Shown: in pieces, positions 53,454-62,421 of the stretch | Position numbering within the stretch: position 1 is the stretch's first letter | How the letters are laid out: each line of letters opens with the position of its first letter | Assembly: GCA_030152305.1 (NCBI GenBank) | Contig: JASKOM010000002.1 | Span: 248,001-312,000, forward strand | DNA from: Campylobacterota bacterium | GTDB lineage: Bacteria; Campylobacterota; Campylobacteria; Campylobacterales; Thiovulaceae | Direction: 5' to 3' | DNA: 64,000 bases | The notes under the pieces: model-generated | The model's input: the letters and a program-made list of their open reading frames with translations, nothing else | Database searches by the model: none | What the model was told of the DNA's origin: nothing | Made by a program: the position numbers and the translations under genes

Positions 53454-53960
53454 TTAATTTATAACTTCAAATCTTCCAATTTTTTTATTTTTTGATATTT
53501 TGTTCCAATGTGAAATTAATCCACTCATTGCTATATAAATATCGTTTTGTTCGCTTGTTTGCAATAAACTTAAGGCAATTCCGAAATTTACTGCTCCGTC
53601 AATTGGATTAATCGAAATAGGTTTCATTGCTCCAATTAAAACGATTTGATGGCTATTTTTAAAACGATTTGATAAATATTCAGCTGTTAAATTTATCGTA
53701 TCTGTTCCATGAACGATAATTATTTTTTTGTAATTTTTCGATTCGATGAGGTCGCCAATTTCGATACGATCTTTTTCGATCATTTGCAGACTATCTTTAT
53801 AAACAATTCCAACTATTTCGATATTTAAAAAATTTATATTTAACAACTCAAATATTTTCTCAACAGCCGAATTATTATCAGGAACGATTAATTCACCAGA
53901 AACATGATCATAAATTTTATTAAAAGTTCCACCGCTATTTATTATTAATGTTTTAAACAT
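53454..53960 (-). CDS. Asparaginase family, N-terminal catalytic domain only
   Basis: The 168 residues match only the first half of bacterial L-asparaginase (usually ~330 residues). The first catalytic Thr is T12 in NSGGTFNK; the second is in VHGTDTINLTAEYL; a Lys follows in IGAMKPIS. The C-terminal domain that completes the dimer's active site is missing, and the frame ends cleanly at a stop followed by a terminator. Stand-alone copies of this domain are known in Campylobacterota. Activity is doubtful. One GATGAGGT site (53745) is present. Confidence 0.82.
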   Translation of the reverse strand: MFKTLIINSGGTFNKIYDHVSGELIVPDNNSAVEKIFELLNINFLNIEIVGIVYKDSLQMIEKDRIEIGDLIESKNYKKIIIVHGTDTINLTAEYLSNRFKNSHQIVLIGAMKPISINPIDGAVNFGIALSLLQTSEQNDIYIAMSGLISHWNKISKNKKIGRFEVIN

Positions 53961-53987
53961 GTTTTATTCCAGTTTTAGTTTTTAAAG

Positions 53988-54006
53988 TTCCGTGAGCGAC
54001 ACGGAA
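53988..54006. terminator. Hairpin between alaS and the asparaginase-domain gene
   Basis: A perfect 7-bp stem TTCCGTG/CACGGAA has a 5-nt loop, 18 bases past the alaS stop. The T-tract is stronger on the plus strand, so as an alaS terminator it is imperfect. Confidence 0.5.
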
Positions 54007-54024
54007 TGAACAATAAAATAATTT

Positions 54025-56547
54025 TTATTTTTTTATATATTCGATTGCGAAATTAACAGCTTCGTTTAATTTTGAGATTTCTTTACCACCAGCTTGAGCA
54101 AAATCTGGACGACCGCCACCTTTTCCACCGATAATTCCAGAAACTGCTTTTACCCAATCTCCAGCATGAATTTTTAAATTTTTCACACCAGCAAAAATAG
54201 ATATTTTATCGTCGGTTAATAAAAATAGTATAATTGCTATCGATTCGTATTTATTTTTAACCTCATCGATTTGCTCTTTTGGATCACCATTTTTTATAAT
54301 TTCGACGACATAATTTATATTGCCATGTTTTAAAACCTGAAATTCTTGACGAGAAATATTATTTTTTAATTCGATTTTTAAGTCAAAAATCTGTTTTTGT
54401 AATTTCTCGATTCCAGCGATGAGGTTTTGGCTTTTCATTTTTTCGTTTGCCTGATCTCGTTCGTCTCGTAATTCGCGAACAAATTTTTCAGCACTTTCGC
54501 CAACAATTGCCTCAATTCGTCGAACTCCAGCCGAAACTCCGCTTTCTTTTAATAAAACGAATAAGCCAATTTCACTGCTATTTAAAACATGAGTTCCACC
54601 GCAAAATTCGACTGATGCACTTTCGAATGAAACAACTCGAACGGTTTCGCCATATTTTTCGCCAAATAAAGCTGTTGCTCCGCGAGATCTTGCTTCGTTA
54701 ATTGGAAGAACTTCGGTTTTGCCTGATAAATTTCGAGAAATATATTTATTAACTCGACTTTCGATTTCTCTTAATTCGTCTCGCGAAACTTGACGATCAA
54801 ACGAAAAATCAAATCGCAATCTATTTTTATCAACAGAACTCCCAGCTTGAGAAACATTTAAACCTAAAACTTCTTTTAAAACGGCATGTAATAAATGTGT
54901 CGCCGAATGATGTTTTGCAATTTCAGCTCGTTCATTTGAAACGATTGCATTTAAAATTTGACCAGTTTTTAAACTGCCTTTAAATTTCGATAAATTTAAG
55001 CCTAATATTTTTTTCGTATCGAGAATTTCTGCATTGCCGATTTTTCCAGTGTCGCCACATTGACCGCCACTTTCAGCATAAAACGGTGTCTCTTTTAAAT
55101 ATAGCCAACCTTCTTCTGCATGTTCAACAATTTTAAAATTAGAATCTAATAAAACTTCGATTTTAATATTATCTAACGATAAAGTCGAATATAAAAATTT
55201 ATTTTCGCCAAATTTTTCGAGAATATTTTTAAAATCGCCATCTTGAGATGAATCACCGCTACCTTGCCAATTTGCTTTTGCCCGAACTCGCTGTTCGTTC
55301 ATTAAAAATTCAAATCGTTCGTGATCAACGGTCATTTCTCGTTCTCGCAACATATCAGCTGTTAAATCTAACGGAAACCCAAAAGTGTCATATAATTTAA
55401 AAGCTACATCACCAGAAAATATTTTTTCGCTTCGAGTTAATTCGTCTTCAAAAATTGCGATTCCACCGCTGATTGTTTGAAAAAATCTTGCTTCTTCTCG
55501 TTCGATTTCGTTTTCGATTCGATCCTTTTCGCTAATTAAATAATTATAATTTGAACCCATAATTTCAACAAGAGTCGAAACGATTTTAAACATAAATGGC
55601 TCTCGTAAGCCTAATAAATAGCCGTGTCGAACTGCTCGTCTTAAAATTCGTCTTAAAACATAACCGCGACCTTCACGATCAAATCGAACACCTTGAGCTA
55701 ATAAAAACGAAACTGCTCGAATATGATCAGCGATAACTCGATAACTTCCGCTATTTTTATTATTAAACTCATATTTTATTCCGACGATTTCGCTAATTTT
55801 ATTTAAAATTGGTTTGAAAAGTGAAGAATGAAAATTGCTTGTTTCACCTTCGCGAATTGCTGTAACTCGTTCGAGTCCCATTCCTGTATCGATTGAAGGT
55901 TTTGGCAATGGAGTCAAAGTTCCATCAGATTCTCGATTATATTGCATAAAAACGAGATTCCAAATTTCTAAAAAGCGATCGCCGTCGCCACCAAAATAGT
56001 CTTCAGATGTGAAAAATTTATCAGCACCTTGATCATAAAAAATCTCGCTACTTGGACCACAAGGACCAGTGTCGCCCATTTGCCAAAAATTATCTTTGTC
56101 GCCCATTCGTTTTATTCGATCAGCTGAAATATGTTCTTGCCACATTTCAAAGGCTTCATCGTCGCTAACATGAACCGTAACATATAAACGATCTTTTGGT
56201 AATTTTAAAATTTCTGTTACAAATTGCCAACCATATTTAATTGCATCTTTTTTAAAATAATTACCAAATGAAAAATTGCCAAGCATTTCAAAAAATGTAT
56301 GATGTCTAGCCGTGTAACCGACATTTTCTAAATCGTTATGTTTTCCACCTGCTCTCAAACATGTTTGAGCCGTTGTTGCTCGTGGATTTTGTAGTATTGG
56401 TAATTCACCTGTAAAAATTCTTTTAAATTGAACCATTCCAGAATTTGCAAAAAGCAAACTAGCATCATCGGGAACAAGAGGAGAACTTTCAATTCTCGAA
56501 TGTCCTCGTTCTTCAAAAAACTTTAAAAATTCTTCTCGAATATTCAT
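54025..56547 (-). CDS. alaS: Alanyl-tRNA synthetase
   Basis: The start at MNIREEFLKFF (56547) matches the family; an in-frame TTG lies 12 bases upstream. The 840 residues have the class II core (TARHHTFFEMLGNFSFGNYF, DTGMGLERV), the editing domain with HHSATHLLHAVLKEVLG and CGGTHVLNS zinc ligands, and the C-Ala domain ending GGKGGGRPDFAQAGG. It charges tRNA-Ala and removes mischarged Ser/Gly. Two GATGAGGT sites lie 150 bases apart in opposite orientation (54260, 54418). Confidence 0.95.
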   Translation of the reverse strand: MNIREEFLKFFEERGHSRIESSPLVPDDASLLFANSGMVQFKRIFTGELPILQNPRATTAQTCLRAGGKHNDLENVGYTARHHTFFEMLGNFSFGNYFKKDAIKYGWQFVTEILKLPKDRLYVTVHVSDDEAFEMWQEHISADRIKRMGDKDNFWQMGDTGPCGPSSEIFYDQGADKFFTSEDYFGGDGDRFLEIWNLVFMQYNRESDGTLTPLPKPSIDTGMGLERVTAIREGETSNFHSSLFKPILNKISEIVGIKYEFNNKNSGSYRVIADHIRAVSFLLAQGVRFDREGRGYVLRRILRRAVRHGYLLGLREPFMFKIVSTLVEIMGSNYNYLISEKDRIENEIEREEARFFQTISGGIAIFEDELTRSEKIFSGDVAFKLYDTFGFPLDLTADMLREREMTVDHERFEFLMNEQRVRAKANWQGSGDSSQDGDFKNILEKFGENKFLYSTLSLDNIKIEVLLDSNFKIVEHAEEGWLYLKETPFYAESGGQCGDTGKIGNAEILDTKKILGLNLSKFKGSLKTGQILNAIVSNERAEIAKHHSATHLLHAVLKEVLGLNVSQAGSSVDKNRLRFDFSFDRQVSRDELREIESRVNKYISRNLSGKTEVLPINEARSRGATALFGEKYGETVRVVSFESASVEFCGGTHVLNSSEIGLFVLLKESGVSAGVRRIEAIVGESAEKFVRELRDERDQANEKMKSQNLIAGIEKLQKQIFDLKIELKNNISRQEFQVLKHGNINYVVEIIKNGDPKEQIDEVKNKYESIAIILFLLTDDKISIFAGVKNLKIHAGDWVKAVSGIIGGKGGGRPDFAQAGGKEISKLNEAVNFAIEYIKK

Positions 56548-56740
56548 AATATATTTCAAACCTTTTTTTATTGTTGCTAAAAATTATATCTCAAATTAGA
56601 ACTTTGACTTAATTCAACCAGTATATTTCTTAAAAATATAAATATATTATTTATGTCTCTATTTCATTTTTTGCTACAATGTAGAAAAGTCTTTTGAGTT
56701 TTAAACAAAAGTTTTAATTAATTAAATGGAGATAAATCTT

Positions 56741-56983
56741 ATGGAATTTAAATTAGCAAAAGCTGACTTGCATTTAGAATCTAAAACAGCAAATATCTCT
56801 GAAATAGAAGCTCTTCTCAAAGTTGATCGAGAAAATATCTTTTATTTCGAGAAAGAAAACAGTGAAAAAAATCTAACCAAATTAGAGAAACATTTTAAAG
56901 ATAGAGGTTATAGCACTTATATGCGAGAAATCAAATTTGGGCTTGATGACAACGACAAAATATATGAATTGCATATAATTTAA
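56741..56983 (+). CDS. Small protein of unknown function upstream of pepA
   Basis: The ATG at 56741 follows GGAGAT by 8 bases and is preferred over an ATG 15 bases earlier. The 80 residues are soluble, charged and of alpha/beta character (AKADLHLESKTANISEIEAL, then a helix and GLDDNDKIYELHII). No motif is recognised. A -10-like TACAAT lies at 56675-56680. It is 17 bases before pepA and likely its operon leader gene. Confidence 0.7.
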   Translation: MEFKLAKADLHLESKTANISEIEALLKVDRENIFYFEKENSEKNLTKLEKHFKDRGYSTYMREIKFGLDDNDKIYELHII

Positions 56984-57000
56984 CTAGAGGTTTATATAAA

Positions 57001-58344
57001 ATGGAAATAGAAATTGTTAAATCTGATAAACAAAAAAGTTTAAAGATTTCGTTTGTAAAAGATGGCGATCGAGATGTTATATTTTTGCCAGAATCACGAA
57101 AATTAACTATTAAATTAGAAGATGATTCTGAAGAAAGTTATCGTCTTGCTGGTGGCAAAGCCATGAAAATTCTCGAAAAAGAAGAATTTGAAACTGTTTA
57201 TGTTAAAAATAGTGAATTTTTATCTCAAATTCTTGAAGGTATGCTTTTAGGTAGCTATCGTTTTAATAAATATAAAAGCAAAAAGAAAGATTTTTCTGTT
57301 AAACGAATTTTTGTTGAAGATGGCGATGAGGTCGAAAATATCGTTCATCGAGCGAAAATTATCGCAAGTGCTACAAATTTTGTTAAAGATATCGTTAATG
57401 GAATGCCAAACGAAATGACTCCGTTAGCTGTTGTTGAAATCGCAAAAAAATTAGCTGACGAAAATAATTTTGAAATTGATGTTCTTGATGTTAATAGATT
57501 AACAGAAGAAAAAATGAATGCACTTTTAGCTGTTGCTCGTGCAAGTTCAAATGATCCTGCTGTTGTGAAATTAGCTTATAGACCAAAAAATGCTAAAAAT
57601 AAAGTTTTATTAATTGGCAAAGGTTTGACTTATGATAGCGGTGGATTGAGCTTAAAACCTGCTGATTCGATGTATACGATGAAATCAGATAAAAGTGGAG
57701 CAAGTGCCGTTTTAGGAATCATGAAAGCTGTTTCTGAATTAAATATTGATGTCGAAGTTGTTGGCTTTTTAGGTTTAACTGAAAATATGATTGGCGGAAA
57801 TGCTTATAAACCTGATGATGTTTTAGTTGCTCGAAACGGTGTTACGATTGAAGTAAAAAATACAGATGCTGAAGGGCGATTAGTTCTTGCTGATGTTTTA
57901 TCTTATGCTCAAGATATCGAAAAAGATTTTGATTATATTATTGATCTTGCTACTTTGACAGGTGCTGCAATGATTGCCGTTGGTGAATTTACGACTTTGG
58001 CAATGGGTCATAATAAAAAATTAAAAAAACAGATGTTAAAAGCTGGTGAACAAAGTGGCGAATTAATGGCAACTTTACCGTTTAATCGATATCTTGAAGA
58101 ATTAATCGATAGCAAAATTGCTGATGTTGCAAATGCTGGAGCAACTCGATATGGCGGTTCATTAACGGCTGGACTATTTTTAAATAGATTTATTAAAGAA
58201 GAAAATCGAGAAAAATGGTTGCATTTAGATATTGCTGGACCAGCTTATGTCGAAAAAGATTGGGGCTATAATCAATATGGTGCAAGTGGTGCAGGTGTTC
58301 GAGTTTTAACAACTTTTATTGAAAATTTAAAAAAAGGCGAATAA
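57001..58344 (+). CDS. pepA: Cytosol (leucyl) aminopeptidase
   Basis: The 447 residues have the M17 layout. The catalytic domain shows GKGLTYDSGGLSLKPADSM and MKSDKSGASAV with the metal-binding Lys/Asp, NTDAEGRLVLAD (family signature with catalytic Arg) and the C-terminal HLDIAGPAYVEKDWG. It removes N-terminal amino acids from peptides; some homologues bind DNA. AGAGG precedes the start. One GATGAGGT site (57325) is present. Confidence 0.94.
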   Translation: MEIEIVKSDKQKSLKISFVKDGDRDVIFLPESRKLTIKLEDDSEESYRLAGGKAMKILEKEEFETVYVKNSEFLSQILEGMLLGSYRFNKYKSKKKDFSVKRIFVEDGDEVENIVHRAKIIASATNFVKDIVNGMPNEMTPLAVVEIAKKLADENNFEIDVLDVNRLTEEKMNALLAVARASSNDPAVVKLAYRPKNAKNKVLLIGKGLTYDSGGLSLKPADSMYTMKSDKSGASAVLGIMKAVSELNIDVEVVGFLGLTENMIGGNAYKPDDVLVARNGVTIEVKNTDAEGRLVLADVLSYAQDIEKDFDYIIDLATLTGAAMIAVGEFTTLAMGHNKKLKKQMLKAGEQSGELMATLPFNRYLEELIDSKIADVANAGATRYGGSLTAGLFLNRFIKEENREKWLHLDIAGPAYVEKDWGYNQYGASGAGVRVLTTFIENLKKGE

Positions 58345-58350
58345 TTTAAT

Positions 58351-58689
58351 ATGGAATGGTCAAAAGTTACTTATGTATTTTTTATATTAATGAGTTTGAC
58401 TTCGACAGCTGGTTTTTTATATGAACATACATCGCTTATGTTATTTATAGCAGGTAGCTTAAATATTGCTTCGACTATTTTAAAAATTGGTGTTCGAAAT
58501 ATTTTATCAGCTGAATTATTTGCTGGTTCGTTAGTTGCTGATTTACATCTTGTTCCAGCTTTTATTGCTCTTGAAATTTATGGTCAAGTTGAATCTGCAA
58601 TTGGTCTTGCAATTGGTGCCGTTATTGCTAATGTTTTTTCTATTGCCTTAGTTTTAATCGAAAGTTCAAAAGTAAAAGAGGAATATTAA
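58351..58689 (+). CDS. Small multi-pass membrane protein (DUF6394-like)
   Basis: The 112 residues form about three or four membrane helices (VTYVFFILMSLTSTAGFLY, LMLFIAGSLNIASTIL, ELFAGSLVADLHLVPAFIA, IGLAIGAVIANVFSIALVLI). The pattern and genomic position between pepA and pdxJ match a Campylobacterota-specific family that I recall as DUF6394. Function is unknown. It is tightly packed, with 6 and 3 bases to its neighbours. Confidence 0.78.
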   Translation: MEWSKVTYVFFILMSLTSTAGFLYEHTSLMLFIAGSLNIASTILKIGVRNILSAELFAGSLVADLHLVPAFIALEIYGQVESAIGLAIGAVIANVFSIALVLIESSKVKEEY

Positions 58690-58692
58690 AAA

Positions 58693-59484
58693 ATGGTTTT
58701 GGGTGTCAATATTGATCATATTGCTGTTTTGCGAGAAGCAAGAAAAGTAAATTCTCCGAATCTTATTGATGCCCTTTCTCTTGTTGAAAGAGGAGGAGGC
58801 GATCAAATTACGATTCATCTTCGAGAAGACCGTCGTCATATCGTCGATAGCGATCTCGAGGCGATTATTAATTTTTCTGTGCTTCCTGTTAATCTTGAAT
58901 TATCTGTTAATTCAGAAATTATAAATTTGGCTTCACAAATACGACCTCATCGGGCTACGATCGTGCCAGAAAAACGAGCCGAAGTTACGACCGAAGGCGG
59001 ATTAGATTTAAAAAATAATTTTGATGTTATTCGAGAAAAAATTGAAATATTAAAAAATAATGATATTGAAGTTTCGTTATTTATAGATCCAAATGTTGAA
59101 AGTATCGAATTAAGCAAAAAATTAAATGCTGATTGGATCGAATTGCATACTGGAACTTTTGCAAATTTATATTTAATGTTAAATTCGAATTTATCGCGAA
59201 CTGATCATTCAATTGATGAACTAAAAAAATTCAGTCGAAAAGAGTTAGAACAGAAATTAGATCGAGCTTGTCGTGATTTAGAAGAATCAGCAATTTTGGG
59301 AAATAGTCTCGGTTTAAAAGTTGCTGGTGGTCATGGCTTAAATTATCAAAATATCAAATTATTTAATAATATTGCTAAAAGATCCCATATTCGCGAGGTT
59401 AATATTGGTCAATCTATCGTAGCTAGATCAATCTTTGTTGGTTTAGAAAAAGCTGTTCGTGAAATGCGAGAGCTTTTAATTTAA
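58693..59484 (+). CDS. pdxJ: Pyridoxine 5'-phosphate synthase
   Basis: The 263-residue TIM barrel condenses 1-deoxyxylulose-5-phosphate with 3-amino-2-oxopropyl phosphate to make vitamin B6. Motifs are LGVNIDHIAVLREAR, DQITIHLREDRRHI, IVPEKRAEVTTEGG and the C-terminal KVAGGHGLNYQN with VNIGQSIVARS. One GATGAGGT site (58944, encoding Pro-His) is present. Confidence 0.95.
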   Translation: MVLGVNIDHIAVLREARKVNSPNLIDALSLVERGGGDQITIHLREDRRHIVDSDLEAIINFSVLPVNLELSVNSEIINLASQIRPHRATIVPEKRAEVTTEGGLDLKNNFDVIREKIEILKNNDIEVSLFIDPNVESIELSKKLNADWIELHTGTFANLYLMLNSNLSRTDHSIDELKKFSRKELEQKLDRACRDLEESAILGNSLGLKVAGGHGLNYQNIKLFNNIAKRSHIREVNIGQSIVARSIFVGLEKAVREMRELLI

Positions 59485-59493
59485 ATTATTTTC

Positions 59494-59520
59494 CCGTGTC
59501 TTAGTTTAATTTTGACACGG
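59494..59520. terminator. Hairpin between convergent pdxJ and the lipoprotein gene
   Basis: CCGTGTC and GACACGG form a 7-bp stem extended by A/T pairs around a 13-nt loop. It is placed midway between the two convergent stops and can serve both strands. Confidence 0.65.
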
Positions 59521-59531
59521 AAATTATAAGA

Positions 59532-59813
59532 TTAAATTTGTTTTGATAGATTATTATCTATTTCTCCAATATTGCCGTCAATAATAATAAAAGGCGGTTG
59601 TGTTGGCGAAACAACTTGATAATTATCTGGAATATCATCTTCTGTTTCTGTGGTTTCGGTTTCTGTAGTTGTTGGTGTTTGATTATTTATTATAGTTCCA
59701 GATGATGAGGTGCCAGTTTGTGCTTTTTGATAAGTGCTAACGGCTGTATCTCCGCAACCTGACAAATAAAACATAAAAAATATAAATAATAAAATTATAT
59801 TTTTTGATCGCAT
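59532..59813 (-). CDS. Small predicted lipoprotein, Thr/Glu-rich
   Basis: The 93 residues start with MRSKNIILLFIFFMFYLSGC, a lipoprotein signal with lipobox LSGC at Cys20. The mature part is Thr/Ser/Glu-rich (TTTETETTETEDDIPD) and of low complexity, with no recognised domain. It overlaps the 3' end of kdsB by 19 bases and so depends on that transcript. One GATGAGGT site (59704) falls in the low-complexity part. Confidence 0.72.
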   Translation of the reverse strand: MRSKNIILLFIFFMFYLSGCGDTAVSTYQKAQTGTSSSGTIINNQTPTTTETETTETEDDIPDNYQVVSPTQPPFIIIDGNIGEIDNNLSKQI

Positions 59814-60544
59814 ATTATTTTTCTTACCCGTTCTAAATCTTCAATCGTATCAACTCCAATCGAAATCGTTTCTGTTTCAACCATTTTGATTTTATAACCG
59901 TTTTCGATTGCTCGAAGCTGTTCTAATTTTTCAGTTTTTTCAAGATATGTTTCTGGCATTTGCGAATAAATTTTTAAAAATTCTCGACTATAACCGTAAA
60001 TTCCTATATGTTGCAAATATTTTATATTTAAATTTTTATCTCGATTAAACGGAATCGGCGAACGAGAAAAATAGATCGCTTCGTCAAATTTATTAATTAC
60101 AACTTTGACAACATTCGAGTTATTTATTTCGTCGAGATTATTTATTTTTCGCATTGCGCTAGCAAATTCAACTTTTCCAGCTAAATTAATAATTTTATTT
60201 ATTAAATTTGGATCGATTAAAGGTTCATCGCCTTGAACATTAACGATAAAATCGAAATCTTTTAAATTTATATTTTCGATGGCTTCGGCAATTCGATCAG
60301 TTCCAGATTGATGTTTTTCGCTTGTCAAAACTGCTTTTCCGCCAATTTTATGGATAATTTCAAAAATTATTTCGCTATCAGTTGCAACAACGACCTCATC
60401 GGCAATGCTCAATTTTGCCCGTTCATAAACTCGCTGAATCAACGATTTTCCGCAAATATCTAAAATCATTTTATTAGGCAAACGAGTAGATTTCAAACGA
60501 GCAGGAATAATTACAGCTGTTTTAATATTTTTATTTATTAACAT
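59795..60544 (-). CDS. kdsB: 3-deoxy-manno-octulosonate cytidylyltransferase
   Basis: The 249-residue enzyme activates KDO with CTP for lipopolysaccharide synthesis. Motifs: AVIIPARLKSTRLPNKMI at the N-terminus, VVATDSE, FIVNVQGDEPLIDP and YFSRSPIPFNRD. It overlaps coaE by 14 bases. One GATGAGGT site (60393) is present. Confidence 0.94.
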   Translation of the reverse strand: MLINKNIKTAVIIPARLKSTRLPNKMILDICGKSLIQRVYERAKLSIADEVVVATDSEIIFEIIHKIGGKAVLTSEKHQSGTDRIAEAIENINLKDFDFIVNVQGDEPLIDPNLINKIINLAGKVEFASAMRKINNLDEINNSNVVKVVINKFDEAIYFSRSPIPFNRDKNLNIKYLQHIGIYGYSREFLKIYSQMPETYLEKTEKLEQLRAIENGYKIKMVETETISIGVDTIEDLERVRKIICDQKI

Positions 60545-61139
60545 TAAATATTTCTTTTATTTCATTTGAAACTCGTTCGATTTCGTTTTGTAAATTTTTT
60601 AAAGAACCAATATTTTTAATTATCCAAGTTGCTTTATTTAATTTTTCGTCAATTGGCAATTGAGCATTTAATCGTTGATTTGCTTCAATTTCAGAAATTT
60701 TATCTCGCGAAATTATTCTTGTTAATTGATTTTCTCGAGGAGCATAAATCAAAATCGATTTATCAATCTGATAAACTCCTGCTCTTTCAAAAAACAGTGG
60801 AATATCTATTAAATATGGAACTTTAAAAATATCTAATTTTTCGCTTTCAGTTTTTATAGTTTCGAATATTTTAGGATGAATAAAATTTTCAAGTCTTTTT
60901 TTTGCTTTACAATCTGAAAAAATTAATTTGCCTAAACTTTTTCTATCAACTATATTATTATTAATAATATATTCATCGCCAAACATATTTTTAATTTCGT
61001 CAATACTTTTATTTAAAATTTCATGAGCTATTTTATCGGCATCAATAATTTTAAAACCTGAAAGCGAAAAGAGAGCCGATGAGGTGCTTTTGCCTGTGGC
61101 GATTCCACCAGTTAAAGCAATTGCAAACTCAAAAGCCAT
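60531..61139 (-). CDS. coaE: Dephospho-CoA kinase
   Basis: The 202 residues begin with the P-loop ALTGGIATGKSTSSALF and continue with KIIDADKIAHEIL and the lid-type segment FKVPYLIDIPLFFE. It performs the last step of coenzyme A synthesis. It overlaps kdsB and starts 4 bases after the SpeE-like gene. One GATGAGGT site (61078) encodes Thr-Ser-Ser next to the P-loop. Confidence 0.93.
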   Translation of the reverse strand: MAFEFAIALTGGIATGKSTSSALFSLSGFKIIDADKIAHEILNKSIDEIKNMFGDEYIINNNIVDRKSLGKLIFSDCKAKKRLENFIHPKIFETIKTESEKLDIFKVPYLIDIPLFFERAGVYQIDKSILIYAPRENQLTRIISRDKISEIEANQRLNAQLPIDEKLNKATWIIKNIGSLKNLQNEIERVSNEIKEIFNVNK

Positions 61140-61143
61140 TTTA

Positions 61144-61692
61144 TTAATTTCTCACAAAATTAGCGATTTCATTTTTTATATAATTTGGCATATAAAAAGC
61201 TGAAACATGAATATCACTATTATAATAATTTAAATCTTCTAGCAAATCGCTTCGTTGAAGATTTATATCAGCAGTCGGATGATAAAACTTAGAACCAAAA
61301 TATAAAATTTCCGAAAAATTATCTTTCATAAAAACTAAATAAGGCATAGCGATTCTAAAATTTTTAGCTAAATTTTTCAAAGTTTCGAAACTTTCGCCAA
61401 CCATTGCAACAAGACCATCTTTTTTTAAAACTCGCGAAATATGAGCAATTTGAATATTATTTAATTTTTGATCAATAATCGCAATATCAAAAACTCCATT
61501 TTCAAATTCAGCAATTCGACCGTCAAAATCTTCGATTAACGAAACTTCGATATCAAATTCTAAAAATTGATATTTACTAAACTGTTCTAAATAATTCTCA
61601 ACTTGATCAGAAACTAAAAAAATATGTTGAGGTTCTTTATGAGTCGAGAGTGGAACATGAGCTAACATTTCAACTAATTCTATTTTTGTCAT
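61144..61692 (-). CDS. Truncated spermidine synthase (SpeE)-like protein
   Basis: The 182 residues resemble the methyltransferase-like part of Campylobacterota SpeE (HIFLVSDQVENYLEQF, FDIAIIDQKLNN, LKKDGLVAMVGES, YYNSDIHVSAFYMP at the C-terminus) but lack the N-terminal beta domain of full-length (~260-residue) homologues. Position next to coaE supports the assignment. The usual gatekeeping Asp/Tyr motifs of aminopropyl transfer are not evident, so catalysis is uncertain. It has its own AAGGAA ribosome site. Confidence 0.65.
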   Translation of the reverse strand: MTKIELVEMLAHVPLSTHKEPQHIFLVSDQVENYLEQFSKYQFLEFDIEVSLIEDFDGRIAEFENGVFDIAIIDQKLNNIQIAHISRVLKKDGLVAMVGESFETLKNLAKNFRIAMPYLVFMKDNFSEILYFGSKFYHPTADINLQRSDLLEDLNYYNSDIHVSAFYMPNYIKNEIANFVRN

Positions 61693-61728
61693 AATTTATA
61701 ATATGTTCCTTTCGATAAAATAAATTTA

Positions 61729-62421
61729 TTAAATTTTTTCAGCAATTTTTATAATTTCAGCAAAATTATTTACATCGAGACTTGCACCACCAACGAGAAC
61801 ACCGTCGCAAGAAGGCAATTTTAAAATATCTTCGATATTCGATAATTTTACACTGCCACCATAAATAATTTTTTTGCCTGTGTAATTTTTTAAAAAATGC
61901 AAAGTTTCTTCGATTTGTGCCATTGTTGGAGTTAAACCGCTTCCAATTGCCCAAATAGGTTCGTAAGCAATTATTAAATTTTTATAATTAAAATCGATGC
62001 CGTTAAACTGACTTTTTAAAAAATCTAATGTTTCATCATTTTCTCTAATTTCTCGAGATTCGCCGACACAAAAAGTAATTTTTAAATTATTTTTTATAGC
62101 AAAATCAAATTTTTTAGCGATATATTCAATATTTTCATTTAATATTTCTCTTCGTTCGCTATGTCCAATTAAGACATTTTTTATATCAAACTCCTCAAGC
62201 TGTTCTAAACATATTTCACCAGTAAAAGCCCCATTTCGAGCAGGAAAAATATTTTGAGAACCAATCGAAATTGAACCTATTTTATTTTGCAAAGCTGTTG
62301 CAGGTGGAAAAACAGTAATTTCAAAACTATTCATATTTTTTATTAAATTATTTAATTTTTCCAAATAAATTCTAGTTTCTTCTCGATTTTTAAAACTTTT
62401 GAAGTTAGCTGAAATTATCAA
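61729..62421 (-). CDS. tpiA: Triosephosphate isomerase
   Basis: The 230-residue TIM barrel keeps the catalytic Lys (IISANFKSF), His ([11 protein letters not shown]) and Glu ([12 protein letters not shown]), and the phosphate-binding [11 protein letters not shown] and [10 protein letters not shown] loops. It is slightly shorter than the usual ~250, as is common in this phylum. It overlaps pgk by 4 bases. Confidence 0.95.
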   Translation of the reverse strand: MIISANFKSFKNREETRIYLEKLNNLIKNMNSFEITVFPPATALQNKIGSISIGSQNIFPARNGAFTGEICLEQLEEFDIKNVLIGHSERREILNENIEYIAKKFDFAIKNNLKITFCVGESREIRENDETLDFLKSQFNGIDFNYKNLIIAYEPIWAIGSGLTPTMAQIEETLHFLKNYTGKKIIYGGSVKLSNIEDILKLPSCDGVLVGGASLDVNNFAEIIKIAEKI

